Shown: positions 35,659 through 48,621, numbered from the stretch's first letter. The stretch is DNA of 64,000 nucleotides from Archegozetes longisetosus (GCA_018873245.2 JAEMBT020000002.1:930001-994000), one strand, 5' to 3'. Numbers and translations: made by a program. Notes: generated from the sequence alone by a model not told the origin.

Positions 35659-37384
35659 TTAGAAGTTGCCAAATTGTATTCTATATCGCAAACGCTCATT
35701 AAATGCTTGAGTTCCACATGGGCCACAAAAATAGTCTCTAGCATTAACAATCAAATTATTAGGAAAATCCTTAATTTCAGGCCATAACTCATTTATTTGA
35801 AATTGCCTCCGGTTAAACTTTGATTCTGTGTTATCGAGGCCTTGATTTACTGAGTGCATCCAGCAATAAGAGAATCTGATTCTTCTCTCAGGTGAACATT
35901 CAGCCAATGTCTTCAGTGTAGAGAATGTTCGTTTTGTGACATTAATACCGCATTTCAAATCTAATATTCTCAAATTTTCACATTTATTTAGAACATCAAT
36001 AACTCCAGAATCAGTGATATCATACACACTGTACGGTATGCCTGAAATCCTAATGCGCTTCAAGCTTCCAATTTTTGCTAACGAATGCAACGTTTTATCG
36101 GATAATTCTTGCAATGTTAATAATTCTATCGATATTAATTTTGGACAAAATGAGTTCAAATTATCCAAAAGATCGTCATTTAGATGCCCATAGAGGACAT
36201 GAACTTCTGTTAAATTCTTGCAACCTTTCAATGATTCGAATGAACCCAAGCATAAGTTTGCTGATTTAACGATCAATTTTAAAGTTTTGATATCAGATAA
36301 CGATTCGAAAGCTTTCAGTAAAGTTGTTGAACAGCTTATGTTTTTCCTAATTTCTAAAGTTATATCTTCTAAGTCGAGGCAACTCTTCGATAACATTTCA
36401 ACTATTTGTGAAAAATTCAAATCAAGTTTTTCTTCACTTTCAATTTTCAATTCAATTTTCTTAAGGTTACAGAATCTCGAAATCTGTCCAAAGATTTCTT
36501 CTACTAGAGTAAACTTCGGATTGAATCTTAGTCTCAAAGTCAAAGTTACCAATTTTTCAGCATAAATATCAGTTAGAAGAATAAAATATTTCAAGCAAAC
36601 ATCTGAATCCAATGATATAGTGATATCTTGAAGATTAGAGAAATTTTCACCGAAAACGATTAATAGAGACATACCAGACTCTTTAGAGAACGAAAAAATA
36701 TTTTAATTTTCTTATACATAGATAAATATATCAATATTGTTTGTAGTTACCAGAATTGAAAGATTCTTTGGTAAGTTTTGAAATCTTGATACTCTTAAGT
36801 CTTGTTCCACAATTGTGCGCAAATGCATTCAATATTTCTCTTTTAATCGGCTTCAAATTGTTAAAACGCATTTCGATTCTCTCAATAAATATACAGTTTT
36901 CTGAAACCAGTTTCAGGATATCATTATCAACTACTGGTGATAATTTTAGTTTCTTCACATAAGAACACTTTTTCATCATTTGCTTTGAAATGATTAGCTT
37001 TTTCTTCTGGTCGAAATTCCAGGGAAATATTCGCTCCAATGGATAATCGATTTCAGTAACTCTATTATAGATACATCGATTCCACTGTTTATTCAAACAT
37101 TCAAAGCGCATCTTATCTTCTAAACGAAGATACGATAAAATCAATTCACAAAAATCATCTCCAAATCTATCGAAAGAATCACGTTTGTAATAAGGATTCA
37201 TATAGGACTGGCGATAAATCCATTTAACAGACGATTTCGAAACATCTGAATTATTTTCTTTCTCTTCTTTTTCTTTTGATTCCATTTGTTTACACAAATC
37301 GTAAAAAATTTGATTCTTATTCAATACAGAAATGTAGTTATCATTTATCTCTATATCTGATCCTTTTCCAGCACATGAACCCAT
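35659..37384 (-). CDS. F-box and leucine-rich repeat protein
   Basis: Exon 1 complement(36751..37384) ends TTCAATTCTG|GTAACT; exon 2 complement(35659..36680) starts after TCTAAAG. The join gives 551 residues. The F-box is at about residues 71-106 (DRFGDDFCELILSYLRLEDK, then the W of NKQWNRC). The rest is leucine-rich, with FBXL-type repeats such as LEDITLEI, LKTLKLIV, LTEVHVLY, LISIELL, LKRIRI, LRILDL. By family knowledge it would be the substrate receptor of an SCF ubiquitin ligase, with the F-box contacting SKP1 and the LRRs binding a target that cannot be named. The N terminus MGSCAGK has Gly2 and Cys4, as in lipid-anchored proteins, but position 6 is not Ser/Thr. A dead paralogue lies 4.5 kb downstream. 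Confidence 0.82.
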
Positions 37385-39493
37385 TTATAAAATTTTATTC
37401 TCTGATTTATTGATAATATGAACCTAACCCACAAAAAGATTTAAAGCTATTTTTGTATTCAAAAACAAATATTTTAAATTTTTAGACTTGAAAACTTGCA
37501 AAACACATGAATTGATCAGATATTATGCTACAGTAGAAATTAGCTTAGTTTTTTACTGATATAACATATAAATGTGTTGAATATAAGTTCTTGTAACTCG
37601 ATCTTTTCATTCTTGCGATAACGCGTAATCTGTTCTTATCATTAGTACACTAAATGCCAGTTTTCTCAAACTGTCAAATAGAGTATAGTAGGAGTGTTTT
37701 TAATGTAATACTTATAATCTGTTCTCATTCCATGTAAAACCTGATAAGCTTTGTAGTCCTTAAATATATTAAATTTAGAAACTATTAAAAATAATTAAAA
37801 TTTGTTTGAAACTGATATTTTAGCATTGAAAGCGGTTTCACAATTAAATATGACATCAAATTAAATCTACAACAATTGCAGACACTACAATAAAAAATAG
37901 TCTTTATATTAAATCATATTAAACTTTGAAGTCTGAATTTTCTAATATGTAAAAAATAACAAAAATTTATTTTGACACATTCTGTAAATATAATATTTTA
38001 AAAACTCACCTTATTATAAATTTTGAATGCAAGCCATGCTTACCTTATGTCTGAATATATCTAAGATTCAACTGAAATGGCGTAAGAGCTGAGGAAAGGA
38101 TAACTCATGTATAATCTAAAATATTTTTATGCCTCTGAGTCTACTTATCAGTTGTGATTATGATTAAGAGTTAAACAGGAAAGTCGATAAGATTATTCTT
38201 TCAATGATCGTTTAGTTACCATAAAATTCTACTTTATAACTAGCTCATGCATTCCTACTATATAGTTGTGTTAGAGAACAATTTCAACTAAAACAAATCA
38301 TAATTTATGTTAAAAGATAAGTTTCAGAAGCTTTTACTTTGAAAGCAGTTCACTACAATTAATAATTGAAGAATATACAAGAAAACTTTTGTCAGACATT
38401 ATTTTCAAAACTTTCGTTTTCCTAATAGAAACACTGTTTTTATTAATATAAGTTTATCTCAATATTTGAATCTTTCTAATTATCTGATCAACTGCTGGGA
38501 ATGCCAACACCTCATTGAGTAAAAGCTGGAGAAAAATACCAAAGGTGGGACCATAGGATAAAATTTTAATCTACAGCTTTAGAGTTGCGTTGAAGACTGG
38601 AGCAGACGAGCGCATTTCACACCCTCACCCCCGAGTCTGTACGTGTACCCGCAGGTTTAAAGTGAGTGCGGGTATGAAATTTTTTTCTTTCACACCTGCA
38701 TTGAGTTTTAATTTGATTTTACAACTGTTTAGTATCAATATTCTCAATAGGCACGACTATTATTACAAAATGAAAACGTATGTCAACAGTTAAGACCAGC
38801 ATATTCTAAAGAAAGCCTGTGACTATAATTATTGAAAGAGAAGAAATAAACTCATAGGTAATTTTGTAATAGACATTACGGTGATTGAAAAGTGTTTTTA
38901 TTAGCTTTCATAAGGATTAGTATATTTTGAAATCAAATTTTTCAAAAAAGAAGTCAACAAATTCATATCTATAAAGTAGAGTCTATGAGTATATCAATAA
39001 GGTTATTGTTTATTATGTTATAACATCGATATGCGAGGCTATAGTATTTTTAATCGTAAATTTAAGATTATCAGTTTTAGATATCGATAAGAATGATAAA
39101 AAGAATTTAATTGTGGTACAGAAGAAAGTACTCCCAACAAGGGAAATGAAAACTAATAACTTTCAGTTGAAATGAAGAACTCACTTCCGTAATGAAAATA
39201 CTTCAAATCTAAAATAATCAGTTATAACTTTTAATTGCGGGTTTTGCGTGAACTCACTGTGGGCTACTGCGGGTGTGGAAAATTCTCTAGTCTGGAGACA
39301 TTGCCTCAAAGCCGGAGATTCCATCGTAAAGCTGGAAAGTTGGCATCCCTATCTACTGCTAGTTAAAATTAGATACGAAAAACTTTTCTTTAAATACAAA
39401 AAGTTATCCGAAATGCTGTTTATCCAATAAATGTAATAAATATTCTTCAAGATGCATATGACAAGAAAAAGCTGTGTATAGCAGAATAAGAGT
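37385..39493. other. Intergenic, 2.1 kb, with a probable TIR element
   Basis: No gene seen. Holds the putative element 38494-39358. Confidence 0.45.
38494..39358. mobile_element. Probable degenerate TIR element
   Basis: The ends read TGGGAATGCCAAC on the left and, inverted, AGGGATGCCAAC on the right. Subterminal CACACCC/ACCCGCA motifs recur in inverted orientation near 38620-38660 and 39236-39280. GC is locally higher. An internal motif, CAAAGGTGGGACC, recurs in the element at 42750. Boundaries are approximate and no target duplication was confirmed. Confidence 0.35.
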
Positions 39494-42090
39494 CTATTGA
39501 CAGAGCACGCCATGTATATTTTCTGCCTGCAAATCGCTAACAACTTGTAATAGTATTATGACAAACATGAAAAAACCAATTAATATAATGATAACTCCAT
39601 AAGTCATGAGAACTTTGCTTAATATAGTCTTATGACGCCTAAGATTAGGCCAACGTTTGCTCAATGAAACCATACAAAGACCAGGAAATACAAACACATT
39701 ACAGGCAGCCAGAGATCCAAGAAATCCAATAGCGATTGTAATGTTAGGCGTCACTATCGATAAGATAAGTACTACTATATTCCAAGTACTAGTTATGATA
39801 ACTCTTAGTTTGAATTCATTGTTGGGAGATTGTTCTGCATATTGTTTGCAGAATAAACCAACAAAAGTATCTCTTCCGCAGAATATAACCGGTGGATAAG
39901 TTGTAATCATTTTGATGATCAAAGCTATAACACCTAGTAATGAAAAGTTTGAATACTTAATTTTTTGGAATTTATAAGGATGTGGACAAAAGTATTGTTC
40001 CATTTTTATTTACTCAATTTTAAACCGTAACTTAACATATAGTAGAAACATTTTAATAAACTATATGTCATTTTAAAACATAATTTCTCAGCATTAAAAT
40101 AATACATCATAAGGTATTAAAACTTTCGTACTTAAACATTCATACGGCATAAAGCATTTTAACAATGCCTTCAGGATTAGATAATCGTTTAAAGGTTCAA
40201 ATATTATGTGAAAGTGGCATTAATCATATCAAATTTAATCAAAAAGCAGCTTAATTATGAGTTAAAGCTATTCAATGCATTATTAAGAGTATCAAATTAA
40301 GTGAAGGCATTCAAAGCCTTGTACCTCGAAAGTATACAAGTAAGGATCGAAATAGATTATCAAATTTAGCCAATAATTATTCAAATTAGTCAAACAGGTT
40401 ATAGAAGATGTACTAGAGATTATGGAATTAAAGGCTATATATGAATGGATTGTTAAAATTGAGAATACTTGAAACACTTTTGATCCCCATTTTCTAACCC
40501 ATCATTTTGACTCGATGTGATGCTGCACTGTAAAATGCATTGAACTAAAAAGCACCAAGATTAATTGTTAATATTACGCCTAATTTATACCCTTATGTAT
40601 GCTTAATAGTTTGTATGAGTTTCATTATAATCTATGATTTAATAAAAACTTATAACTACTTTTTATGGAGCAATATTTTTGTACACAACCATACGTAAAG
40701 TATTATTCAATGAACTTTTGACTTCACAATGATTAATAATTAATTCAAATTATGTCGAAAAATCCGAATCGTTATAAGATTCTTCTCTATAAACAAATTA
40801 CTGAAAAATTAAAAGCATAAGAATCTGGATTATCTACTGAACTGAAACTTATATAATTGAAGATCACGCTCACTAATAGTATTAATGTGTTAACAGGCAT
40901 GCGAATAACTAAATTTTTTAAACTTAAAATTAGTAAAATATATGATTCGAAATAAAAAAATGATAACTTTAATATGAACTTTGTTAGCAATAATATCGAT
41001 CAAATTGTATATGAAGATCCAAAATTGAGTCTAACTATTTGTAATTAAAAAATTTTTGAGAAGTTTTTTCAGTAATTTGTTTCAATGCGATAAAAGCCAT
41101 TGATTCGGAGTTTTTCGCACATGTAGGTCCCAAAATTAAGATGCTTATAATACCTGCAGCAACAATAGGGTCTTTTGCGTTGTACATTAGCATTACATCT
41201 GCAGCAACACTACCACCAAATGTTAAGTAACCATAAGTACCAGAAATGCAGTATAAGATGAGTAACAATGATAGTGATAGAGCTGTTGCTTTTGCGAATG
41301 CAATTATCCGTCGGTCTGACATACAAGCATAGACTGGAACTACTATTTCGTGTGTTTGATATGCAAAACAGACTACCGGTAGGGCTGCAAACACACTGAC
41401 TATACTATCTGGTGATGTTTTTATAGGGCCCGGAACGACATCCAATTTGTAAAATTCGTAGACATTTAAAAAAACTACATAGAGCGTTGCGAAAATTCCT
41501 AAGATATTGATATATCTTAAGAAATCTAATCTTTTGAAGTAACACATTGGCCAAATCGTTGCTGTGGCTGTGAATGCAATGGTGAATATTCTGTTAGAAA
41601 ACCAGTTATAGCAAAATTGTGGGCCTAAGAAAGTGGCAAAAATCCTATCAAATTGATCTCCGATTATGATTAGAAAAGTCACACATATCCCAAAACAAGT
41701 TATCATTATAGAACCCGCAGCTATTTGTTTAACCCGTTCTCCACACATTGATTCCAGAACATCATGATATGTATTGACATTATTCAGATCAGCACAATAG
41801 ATGAGTATATACATTGTTGTCGCGAGCATTAAAAGAATGATCACTTGAATAAAAGTTGATAATCCAATTCCTCCAAGTCTATCATAAGCCACTGGATAAT
41901 TAAGAAGTCCCGCCCCTAGAGCGGCGTTCACCAAAAGGAACGCCGCCATAACCCAACTCGCTTCTCCTTTATTAGTATTGAAAGACTTTTTTATTGCATC
42001 ATATTTTGCGGAACTTTCAGCACTTGTCTCTGAATTTCCTGATTTTCGGTCTAACTGTTCCAGAAGCGGCGCCCTCTCGCTATCATCCAT
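39494..42090 (-). CDS. SLC38A7-like sodium-coupled neutral amino acid transporter
   Basis: Exon 1 complement(41154..42090) ends GCTGCAG|GTATTA; exon 2 complement(39494..39933) follows TTACTAG. The join gives 458 residues, close to the 462 of human SLC38A7. The AAAP/SLC38 signature NAALGAGLLNYP is at residues 55-66, and exon 2 has the family's TYPPVIFCGR and AACNVFVFPGLC. About 11 membrane spans are visible. The N terminus carries ERAPLL (residues 5-10), an acidic dileucine motif for lysosomal sorting. That agrees with SLC38A7, which exports glutamine and asparagine from lysosomes. Reading past the exon-1 donor gives a spurious 39-residue tail, so the exon join matters. SLC38A7 versus A8 was judged from memory of the family, not by alignment. 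Confidence 0.9.
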
Positions 42091-45000
42091 TAAACTATCT
42101 GTATTGTGACACTCGTTTCTTTAGCCGAAAAATTATAAATTAAATTTTGGTTTTTACAGCTTTAAAGACTTGCCTTAAGCTGTCAGAATATTCTGATGAA
42201 ATTGATGTCCAAAGTATATAATTAGGAGAGTAAATACTAGATTTGTAGTTGCTTTCTGAATCGTTATAGTTATTTACCAAACAGTTTGAACTTCTTTTGC
42301 ACCTGTTATTCATGCAAACTTTAACTTCCATCAGGTCTCAATCAGATAAAGATTGAGGATTATTTCTGTGCACTACTTATCGAATTTCCACCGAGTCTAT
42401 TTTCACGAAACTTTTCTTAACATTTGTTTAACTACACAAAGAACAAGTCAATTTTAGGAAAATTATTACTTTTAGACAACTTTTAATGCTAAGAAAATCT
42501 TATGACAACTTATATTGAGTACTTATAATCGAAATGTCTTTAAGAGTTATCTAAAATTATCAATTTTCGGGGTTTTATCAGACATGATATAACTTTCCTC
42601 GTTTAAGCACTTTTTGTTTGAGATAAACTTGTGGCATTTTTAGAAACTTGAGTGTATTTCGGAGTCACATGCTTATAATTGCATCCATATTAACCCTGAT
42701 TTCAAATCTTGTGTCGACTATCTAAGTGATAGAGTTTCTGATCAATCATTAGGGTGACCACCACTGGCTTGTCTCATAGCAGGACAAAAATATCAAAGGG
42801 GGGACCCTTACATTTTTAAAAAGAAAAATGCTGCTTTTATTTGTCATTACAAATATTTAGGTGTCAAACAATACATTCTCATCTTAAAAAATTGAAAATT
42901 ATTGGTCATGGTTGATTTCAAAAGTATATTTTTCTTAGAAATGGTATCTTTCAAAGGTCATTCAAAAGTAAGAAATACTGATTCTTATCAGATGTCAAGG
43001 TAGAAAAGATTAATTCAATAACTTTCGATTTTAAACTGCAGATGTTCAATACATTAAACTGGATTTCTTAATCCCTTATCATTTGTAAAATAAATTTAAT
43101 ATTTTTCAAGATGAAAATTGAAAAACGAGACAGTTAATTCTCTCGACGAGAGTTTTTGCTCTGACGAGATTTCTGTCTTTTATCTTTAAAAAGACAGGAC
43201 TGTCCCGTTAGAAAAGGGACTAGTGGTTATCCTATCTATCATGCTTTGGACTTAGGACTGTAATAAATAAAGTATTTCTGGCACTAAATGTAGATCGAAA
43301 GTAACTTCACTTAAACTTTGTTAATTTGATCTATTAATTTAGTGGTTGGGGAGTTGAGTAGACAATCATGGTATTTATTATGTAATTTTTTTATCAATAT
43401 TTATGTTCGAATTTTGCTTATCTTAAAAAACTTGTCTATTCGAAGTGTATTATGGAATTCAATATAAAGTACTTTAAACATTTAGCTTTTAGTTCAAAGT
43501 TGAGATACTTTTGAGTATCATTTAATTTCAAAATTGTAGCAAAAGATAATGTTTTAGAACACATACTATAAGACAAACGAATACTTTCTGGTACTTGAAA
43601 TAAGAATCAATGAATAAATATTTTAGATAAGATTAATTCTTTTTAAATTTGTTTCAAAGAATGAGATTTCGTGTGCGGTTAAAAACTTTATAATTTTTGG
43701 TAGCAACTGGAAAAGATGCGCTTTCAAAAGACCATCAGATATTAAATAATACTATTTTCTCTGGAGGGAGGCTAAAATTCTGAAATAAGACGTTATGATT
43801 TGTGGAAAAATGAATACTCAAATCAAAAATCTGCTAATTTGTTACCAAGCCTTTTATTAGTGTTTAACAATAAGCAATCGATTGATGTAACAAATAAACA
43901 CAGCTTCAAATTTTTTTTTATAAAATTTTGTTTTAGTACAGTTCTACATTACAATTTTCTGAAACCCGTGGGGAGGGGGCTATAGCTTCCTAGCTCCCCG
44001 TTGGCTACAGTTTTGTTAAGAAACTTGTTTTATATTTACTATAACAGGATACAAATAAAATTTTGCTGTACTTTACAACTATTTTCTGTCCAATTAATTG
44101 AATCTAAATATTTTATTTATATTTCATAAAACTTTTATTACTATTATATAAAATGCATTTGCTAATTATTTGGTAAATATTTAACTAATTAAATTTTAGA
44201 CAACTTCTTAAAACCATACAATTTTGCATTTGTACAGTCAGCGAAATAACAGTTTGTTTATAAATATTTAGATATTTATTAAATCGATAAAACCTAATAC
44301 TGGAATTTAGAGCTTAGCACTATCTGTGTTTAAAAATAAGTTTAATTAATTTGGTTTGATAATTTTTAGATAATGAAGTTAATATTAATCCATATTTTTA
44401 AAATTTTCAAATTTCTAATAAGTTATAATTTTGAACAAAAAACATTGTTTTTATTTTTAATCTCTTTTAATGAAAAGTAAATATTGCACAAAAACTCATC
44501 CTGATGAATGTTTTATTTAAAATTTTGACACTTACCCGAGTTGATGATTTGTTTCCTATAATCTCAATAAAAGTTTTAATCAAATCCAAAATGCTAATGT
44601 AATCAATATTTAATTCTGTAAACAAATTTATATGAATAGAGAGAATTAATGTAACATAACTTTAATAGTAATACTATACTAAATAGTAATGAGATTAATC
44701 ATAGTAGATTTAAGCTTTATACTGCGAAAATTTTAAGTTGAATTAATACCAACAAAGATTTTTACAAAACTATTTTCTGCCAATTTTATTCAATTGTCTG
44801 TGTTTTGTAAATAAAGAATAGGATATCTATATAATTTTATTAACATAAAAGATAATAAATTGCACTATTGAAAAATAATAGACTGTCATTTTTTAAAGAA
44901 TTATACAGAAAAATGTTAGTTGCAAAGCGCGGCAAAATTTTATTTGTAACCCATTCTCAAAGCAAATCTCAAATGCACATCACACTAAAGCTTGATATGA

Positions 45001-45929
45001 CACATCAACTTTTTCTTATTACCATCCAGAGTTATTAAGTTTTTATATTTATATGTCGAAGTATATATGTAATAGATATGAAGGAAATACAAAGGTTGAC
45101 CGCTATATTTTGCAATCATTTTGAGTGCTTATATGTCAACATAAGTTTCATCAAAATAAATCTTAGTTCGATACGCGTATTTTGGTTTTTTTTCATGCAT
45201 GAAAAAATTTCTTATCTTAACTTTACAGCAATTGAAAGATAGATATATCAAAAATAGTTTCAATTCAAAAAAGCATTTAGTTAAAAGTTTTAATTAGGTT
45301 TCAAGAGTAAAGATTCTTTTGACCAGAATTTTCTTCGAAACACTATTTCTCATCACTATAAAGTTAAAAATCAATAAAAAGTAGATAAAATAAGAATTCA
45401 AAGAATTTAAAGAACATCAAAAGCGCCACATTTTAAGCGAAATAGAATTTTCTATGTAATTTAACGTGAAAATTTGAGCTTTCAAAACGCCTTATTTTGA
45501 TGGACAATATTCTAAATTGTTATGAGATTAAACAAGAATTTTTTATGCATAAAAATCAGCCAAAATAAGGATATTGGAATATGCTTTATTTTAATATGGT
45601 TTTTGCTGCTGTGCCTCTTCATTTATCGAGTTATTGGATCTCAAAGTCGTTACAAAATATAGTGATTAGCCCTGTATCTTAGAGCACTAATTGGTTTTAA
45701 ATTATCCTCAAAAAATTGAAACACAGCAAGTGATTATATTAAAAAAAGTTGTTCAGTTTTTCTTAATAATTGAAACTATCCATGAAAAACAATTTGTTTC
45801 ACACATTATCTAATCTCGAAAGCCTGCTAATCAAAAGTGTATTCTCAAGGATCGGGTTTAGGTTTGAAATCTTTATAAGCCTAAAAGTCTAATTATTTCG
45901 CTTATCAAACTTCAATAAATTGGCCTTAA
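42091..45929. other. Intergenic, 3.8 kb
   Basis: No gene supported. One probable TIR element lies at 42752-43232. A short GC-rich patch at 43968-44010 (CCCGTGGGGAGGGGGC) stands out but shows no further structure. Confidence 0.5.
42752..43232. mobile_element. Probable MITE (~480 bp)
   Basis: The left end AGGGTGACCACCAC and the inverted right end AGGATAACCACTAG are similar. Further in, AGGACA and, inverted, GGGACAGTCCTGTC recur. The left part shares an AAAAATA...CAAAGG..GGGACC segment with the element at 38494, suggesting related families. No ORF. Confidence 0.4.
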
Positions 45930-47101
45930 ATGATGGCGTATTTAGCATTAGTTTTCGTGATTACAGTTTTATTAATACCTAAATCACTAGGATCTCAGGT
46001 AAAAGTTACGTAAAAAATAATATTTAACATTCTGCTTGAATAACAAGATGAGTGAACACTGAAAATACAGTCACTTATCCTGTTTTTCAAAAGAAAATTA
46101 AAACTTTTAATACTTAAATTCTGAAAAAACTTTTACAGTCACTAGCAAAGTACAATGTCGATATCAAAGAGACTTCGGTTTCAGGTCTATCTTCGGGCGC
46201 ATTCTTTTCTGTCCAAATGCAAGTGGCCTTTAGTTCAATAATTAAAGGTGCAGGTATTATAGCGGGTGGGCCTTACGATTGCGGCGGACAAACAGCTCTG
46301 GCTTTCTGTATGTTCTTAAGTTCACCACTAGTCTCACTATCCGTCCTACGAACTAATGAATGGAGCACCAAATCAATTGACGACAAGTCAAATCTCGCAC
46401 ACCAAAAAGTATATATGATTTCGGGCACTAAAGATGTGATCGTTTCCTCTACGGTCATGGATCAGTTATACAAATACTATGTAACTGAAGGTCATTTTAT
46501 TCCTGCCTCAAATATTATCTACAAAAAGGATTTAGTGGCCAGCCACACATTTCCAACTGATTTTGACAGTACGGGTAACAATGAGTGTACATCCAGTACG
46601 TCTCCTTTTGTCAGTAACTGTCACTTTGACGCCGCCGGAGCTATACTTCAGCATATTTATGGACATCTCAACCCCCGAAATAATGGTTCGAAAACTGGTA
46701 ACTACATAGAGTTTGATCAGTCAGAGTTCATAGCCAACCCCTTGAGCCATGGTTTGGGTAAAACAGGTTTTGCATACGTACCAAAAAGTTGTGCCGAGGG
46801 TCAGAAGTGTAGACTTCATATTGCGTTTCACGGATGCGGACAATCAGTGACAGATATCGGCGATAAGTTTGTTAAGAATTCTGGTTATGACCGATGGGCC
46901 GACACTAACAATTTTGTTATACTTTTTCCTCAAACACATGTTGATATTGTAATGCATCTAACTCCCAGTAATCTATGGGCTAATAATCTGAACGGTTGCT
47001 GGGATTGGATTGGATGGTACGGATCCGACTTTGCCACTAGAGATGGTTTACAGATGTCCACTATTAAGAAAATGATTGATCGTATCGTTGGAAAAAATTG
47101 A
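45930..47101 (+). CDS. Secreted PHB-depolymerase-family esterase
   Basis: Exon 1 45930-45998 (23 residues, a clear signal peptide, TCTCAG|GTAAAA) and exon 2 46139-47101; 343 residues. The N terminus of the mature protein has the lipase box GLSSG (39-43, Ser41) in SVSGLSSGAFFSVQMQVAFS, the hallmark of poly(3-hydroxybutyrate) depolymerases. Likely triad partners are Asp122 in ISGTKDVIV and His159 in ASHTFPT. HIAFHGCGQS (about 250-259) and NGCWDWIGWYG near the C terminus are also typical. By homology it cleaves polyester or other ester substrates outside the cell, perhaps from food microbes. The intron, signal peptide and AT-rich codons show it is a resident gene. The family is mainly bacterial, so ancient transfer is possible. 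AATAAA at 47313. Confidence 0.88.
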
Positions 47102-47762
47102 CTATGAATAAGAAATTTTTGTAGCCTTTTGTGGTTTAAAATTTTAATTAGGAATAGATTATTAGTCTGAGCGAATAATTATCTAAATTCAATATTTTAA
47201 CTAATTTTGAGTGTTTTCAAGTTGGTTTTGACCCTTTATTGAAAAAATTATTATTTATTTAAAACTAGAAAAGAGAAAACTTTTTAAAAAAGATTTTCAA
47301 TTGAATATCCCAAATAAATAAAAAGATTAAGCAAAAATCACAAGAAAAAGTATATAATTTGAAGTTTGTTTTACCAAAGTTTAAGTTTATCAAAAAACAA
47401 AGTTTGTTTAGCGTTTGTTTAAGTCTAGAGGTGAAAATCCTTCATTAAATATTGTTTGTATTTTCTTCTGAAGATTTTCAAATAATTTATGTTTAACTAC
47501 ATTAAATCTGTAATAAGGACTGTAAAATTCTAAATAAGCACTGGATATTGCACCAATTAATCATTTATTAATTGGTAAATAAGTTTTGCTTTTTATGACC
47601 TCAAATTTTTGATCAAACAGTCAATAACTTCCTTATTACGAAAATCTAGAATTGATCACTACCGCATATTTTACTCGTTCACACATATATATAAACCAGC
47701 CAAAAAAGCATCAGTTAATCAATTGTTTTTCAACATTCAATAGTTAGATAACTAGCAGAAAA
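47102..47762. other. Intergenic, 660 bp
   Basis: 3' flank of the esterase gene with AATAAA near 47313, then the promoter of the next gene. Nothing else seen. Confidence 0.5.
47688..47716 (+). promoter_or_regulatory. Candidate TATA box plus TCAGTT initiator
   Basis: TATATAAA at 47688-47695 is followed by TCAGTT at 47711-47716, about 50 bases before the ATG at 47763. The arrangement matches the one before the gene at 5758. Confidence 0.45.
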
Positions 47763-48621
47763 ATGACTTCGAAAACTCTGATCATTGTATTAATCGTCTC
47801 GACAATAGGTAAAATGTTTTAATCATTTTGATATGTTTATAATATTTTTTAAAAATCGATTCAAAGCATATGCGAAGAATATCCCAGTAAGCTCAATCGG
47901 ACACGATAGGGATCAACAGGACACTAATGGACTAGATCCAGCTCGCTCAGACTCAAGTCAGACGGACAAATCCCAACCCGACTTGGTGGGACTTGATCAG
48001 ACACAGCCGGACTCTCAAGAGTTCGAGTTAGCTCGATTGATCTTGAAAGATATCGACCAAACTCAAGCCGAATTGAGAAAGGTTGAGCAGGTTCATTCTG
48101 ATCCGACGGAGATCGATCAGGCTCAACCGGACTCTAACGAGCTCGAGTTAGCTCAGTTGATCTCGAAGGATATCAACCAAACTCGAACTGAATTGAGCGA
48201 ACTTGAGCAAGCTCGACCTGACTCTGTTGAGGATTCAGCCGGACCTGAGAATGAACCAAAATTAGGTTCTAGATGTTTGACCTGCTTATCCAAGATTATA
48301 CCGATTCCAATCCCTGTGAATAACGGTATAGCTAATGGTGCATTAAATCCTAACAATTTAGTCACCGCCACTCAAGTGTTAGCTGATGGAAGAACTGCTT
48401 TGTACAACAGCCAGGTCAGATCATCGGTTTTCTACCGGCTGGCACTACTGTCGTTAACAATGGCTAATCATCTTTCAATTGGATTTTTACTCAGAATTAA
48501 AAACTTAATTTATACCTTTTTAGCAAATTTTATTAATTTTCTTCCTTCTATTAAATTTTGCTTTTATTTATTCTATAGTCTTTTACTATTATATAGATTA
48601 TTATTTATTAAAACATGTTGA
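47763..48621 (+). CDS. Secreted Asp/Gln-rich repeat protein with a frameshifted C terminus
   Basis: Exon 1 47763-47808 encodes a signal peptide (MTSKTLIIVLIVSTI, phase 1). A 58-base intron follows, and exon 2 opens at 47867, giving AYAKNIP and a plausible cleavage site. The body has two 40-residue repeats (DQTQPDSQEFELARL... and DQAQPDSNELELAQL..., about 48000-48235) rich in D, Q, E, S, then a CLTC pair. The reading frame runs to 48621 with a hydrophobic tail. However, comparison with the paralogue at 50195-50556 shows that after RTALYNS the conserved ending (GQIIGFLPAGTTV, then VNNG and a stop at 48465-48467) continues in another frame. One base has apparently been lost near 48411, so the last 70 or so residues are not ancestral. 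Function unknown. Confidence 0.65.

Noticed and set aside
36218..36565. 115-codon plus-strand ORF
   Set aside because: Antisense shadow of the F-box/LRR exon.
41035..41153. C-terminal 39 residues of the unspliced transporter ORF
   Set aside because: Reading past the GTATTA donor; the spliced exon at 39494-39933 restores the conserved SLC38 C terminus.
43800..43985. 61-codon ORF
   Set aside because: Low-complexity hydrophobic frame in a gene-poor gap with no supporting context.
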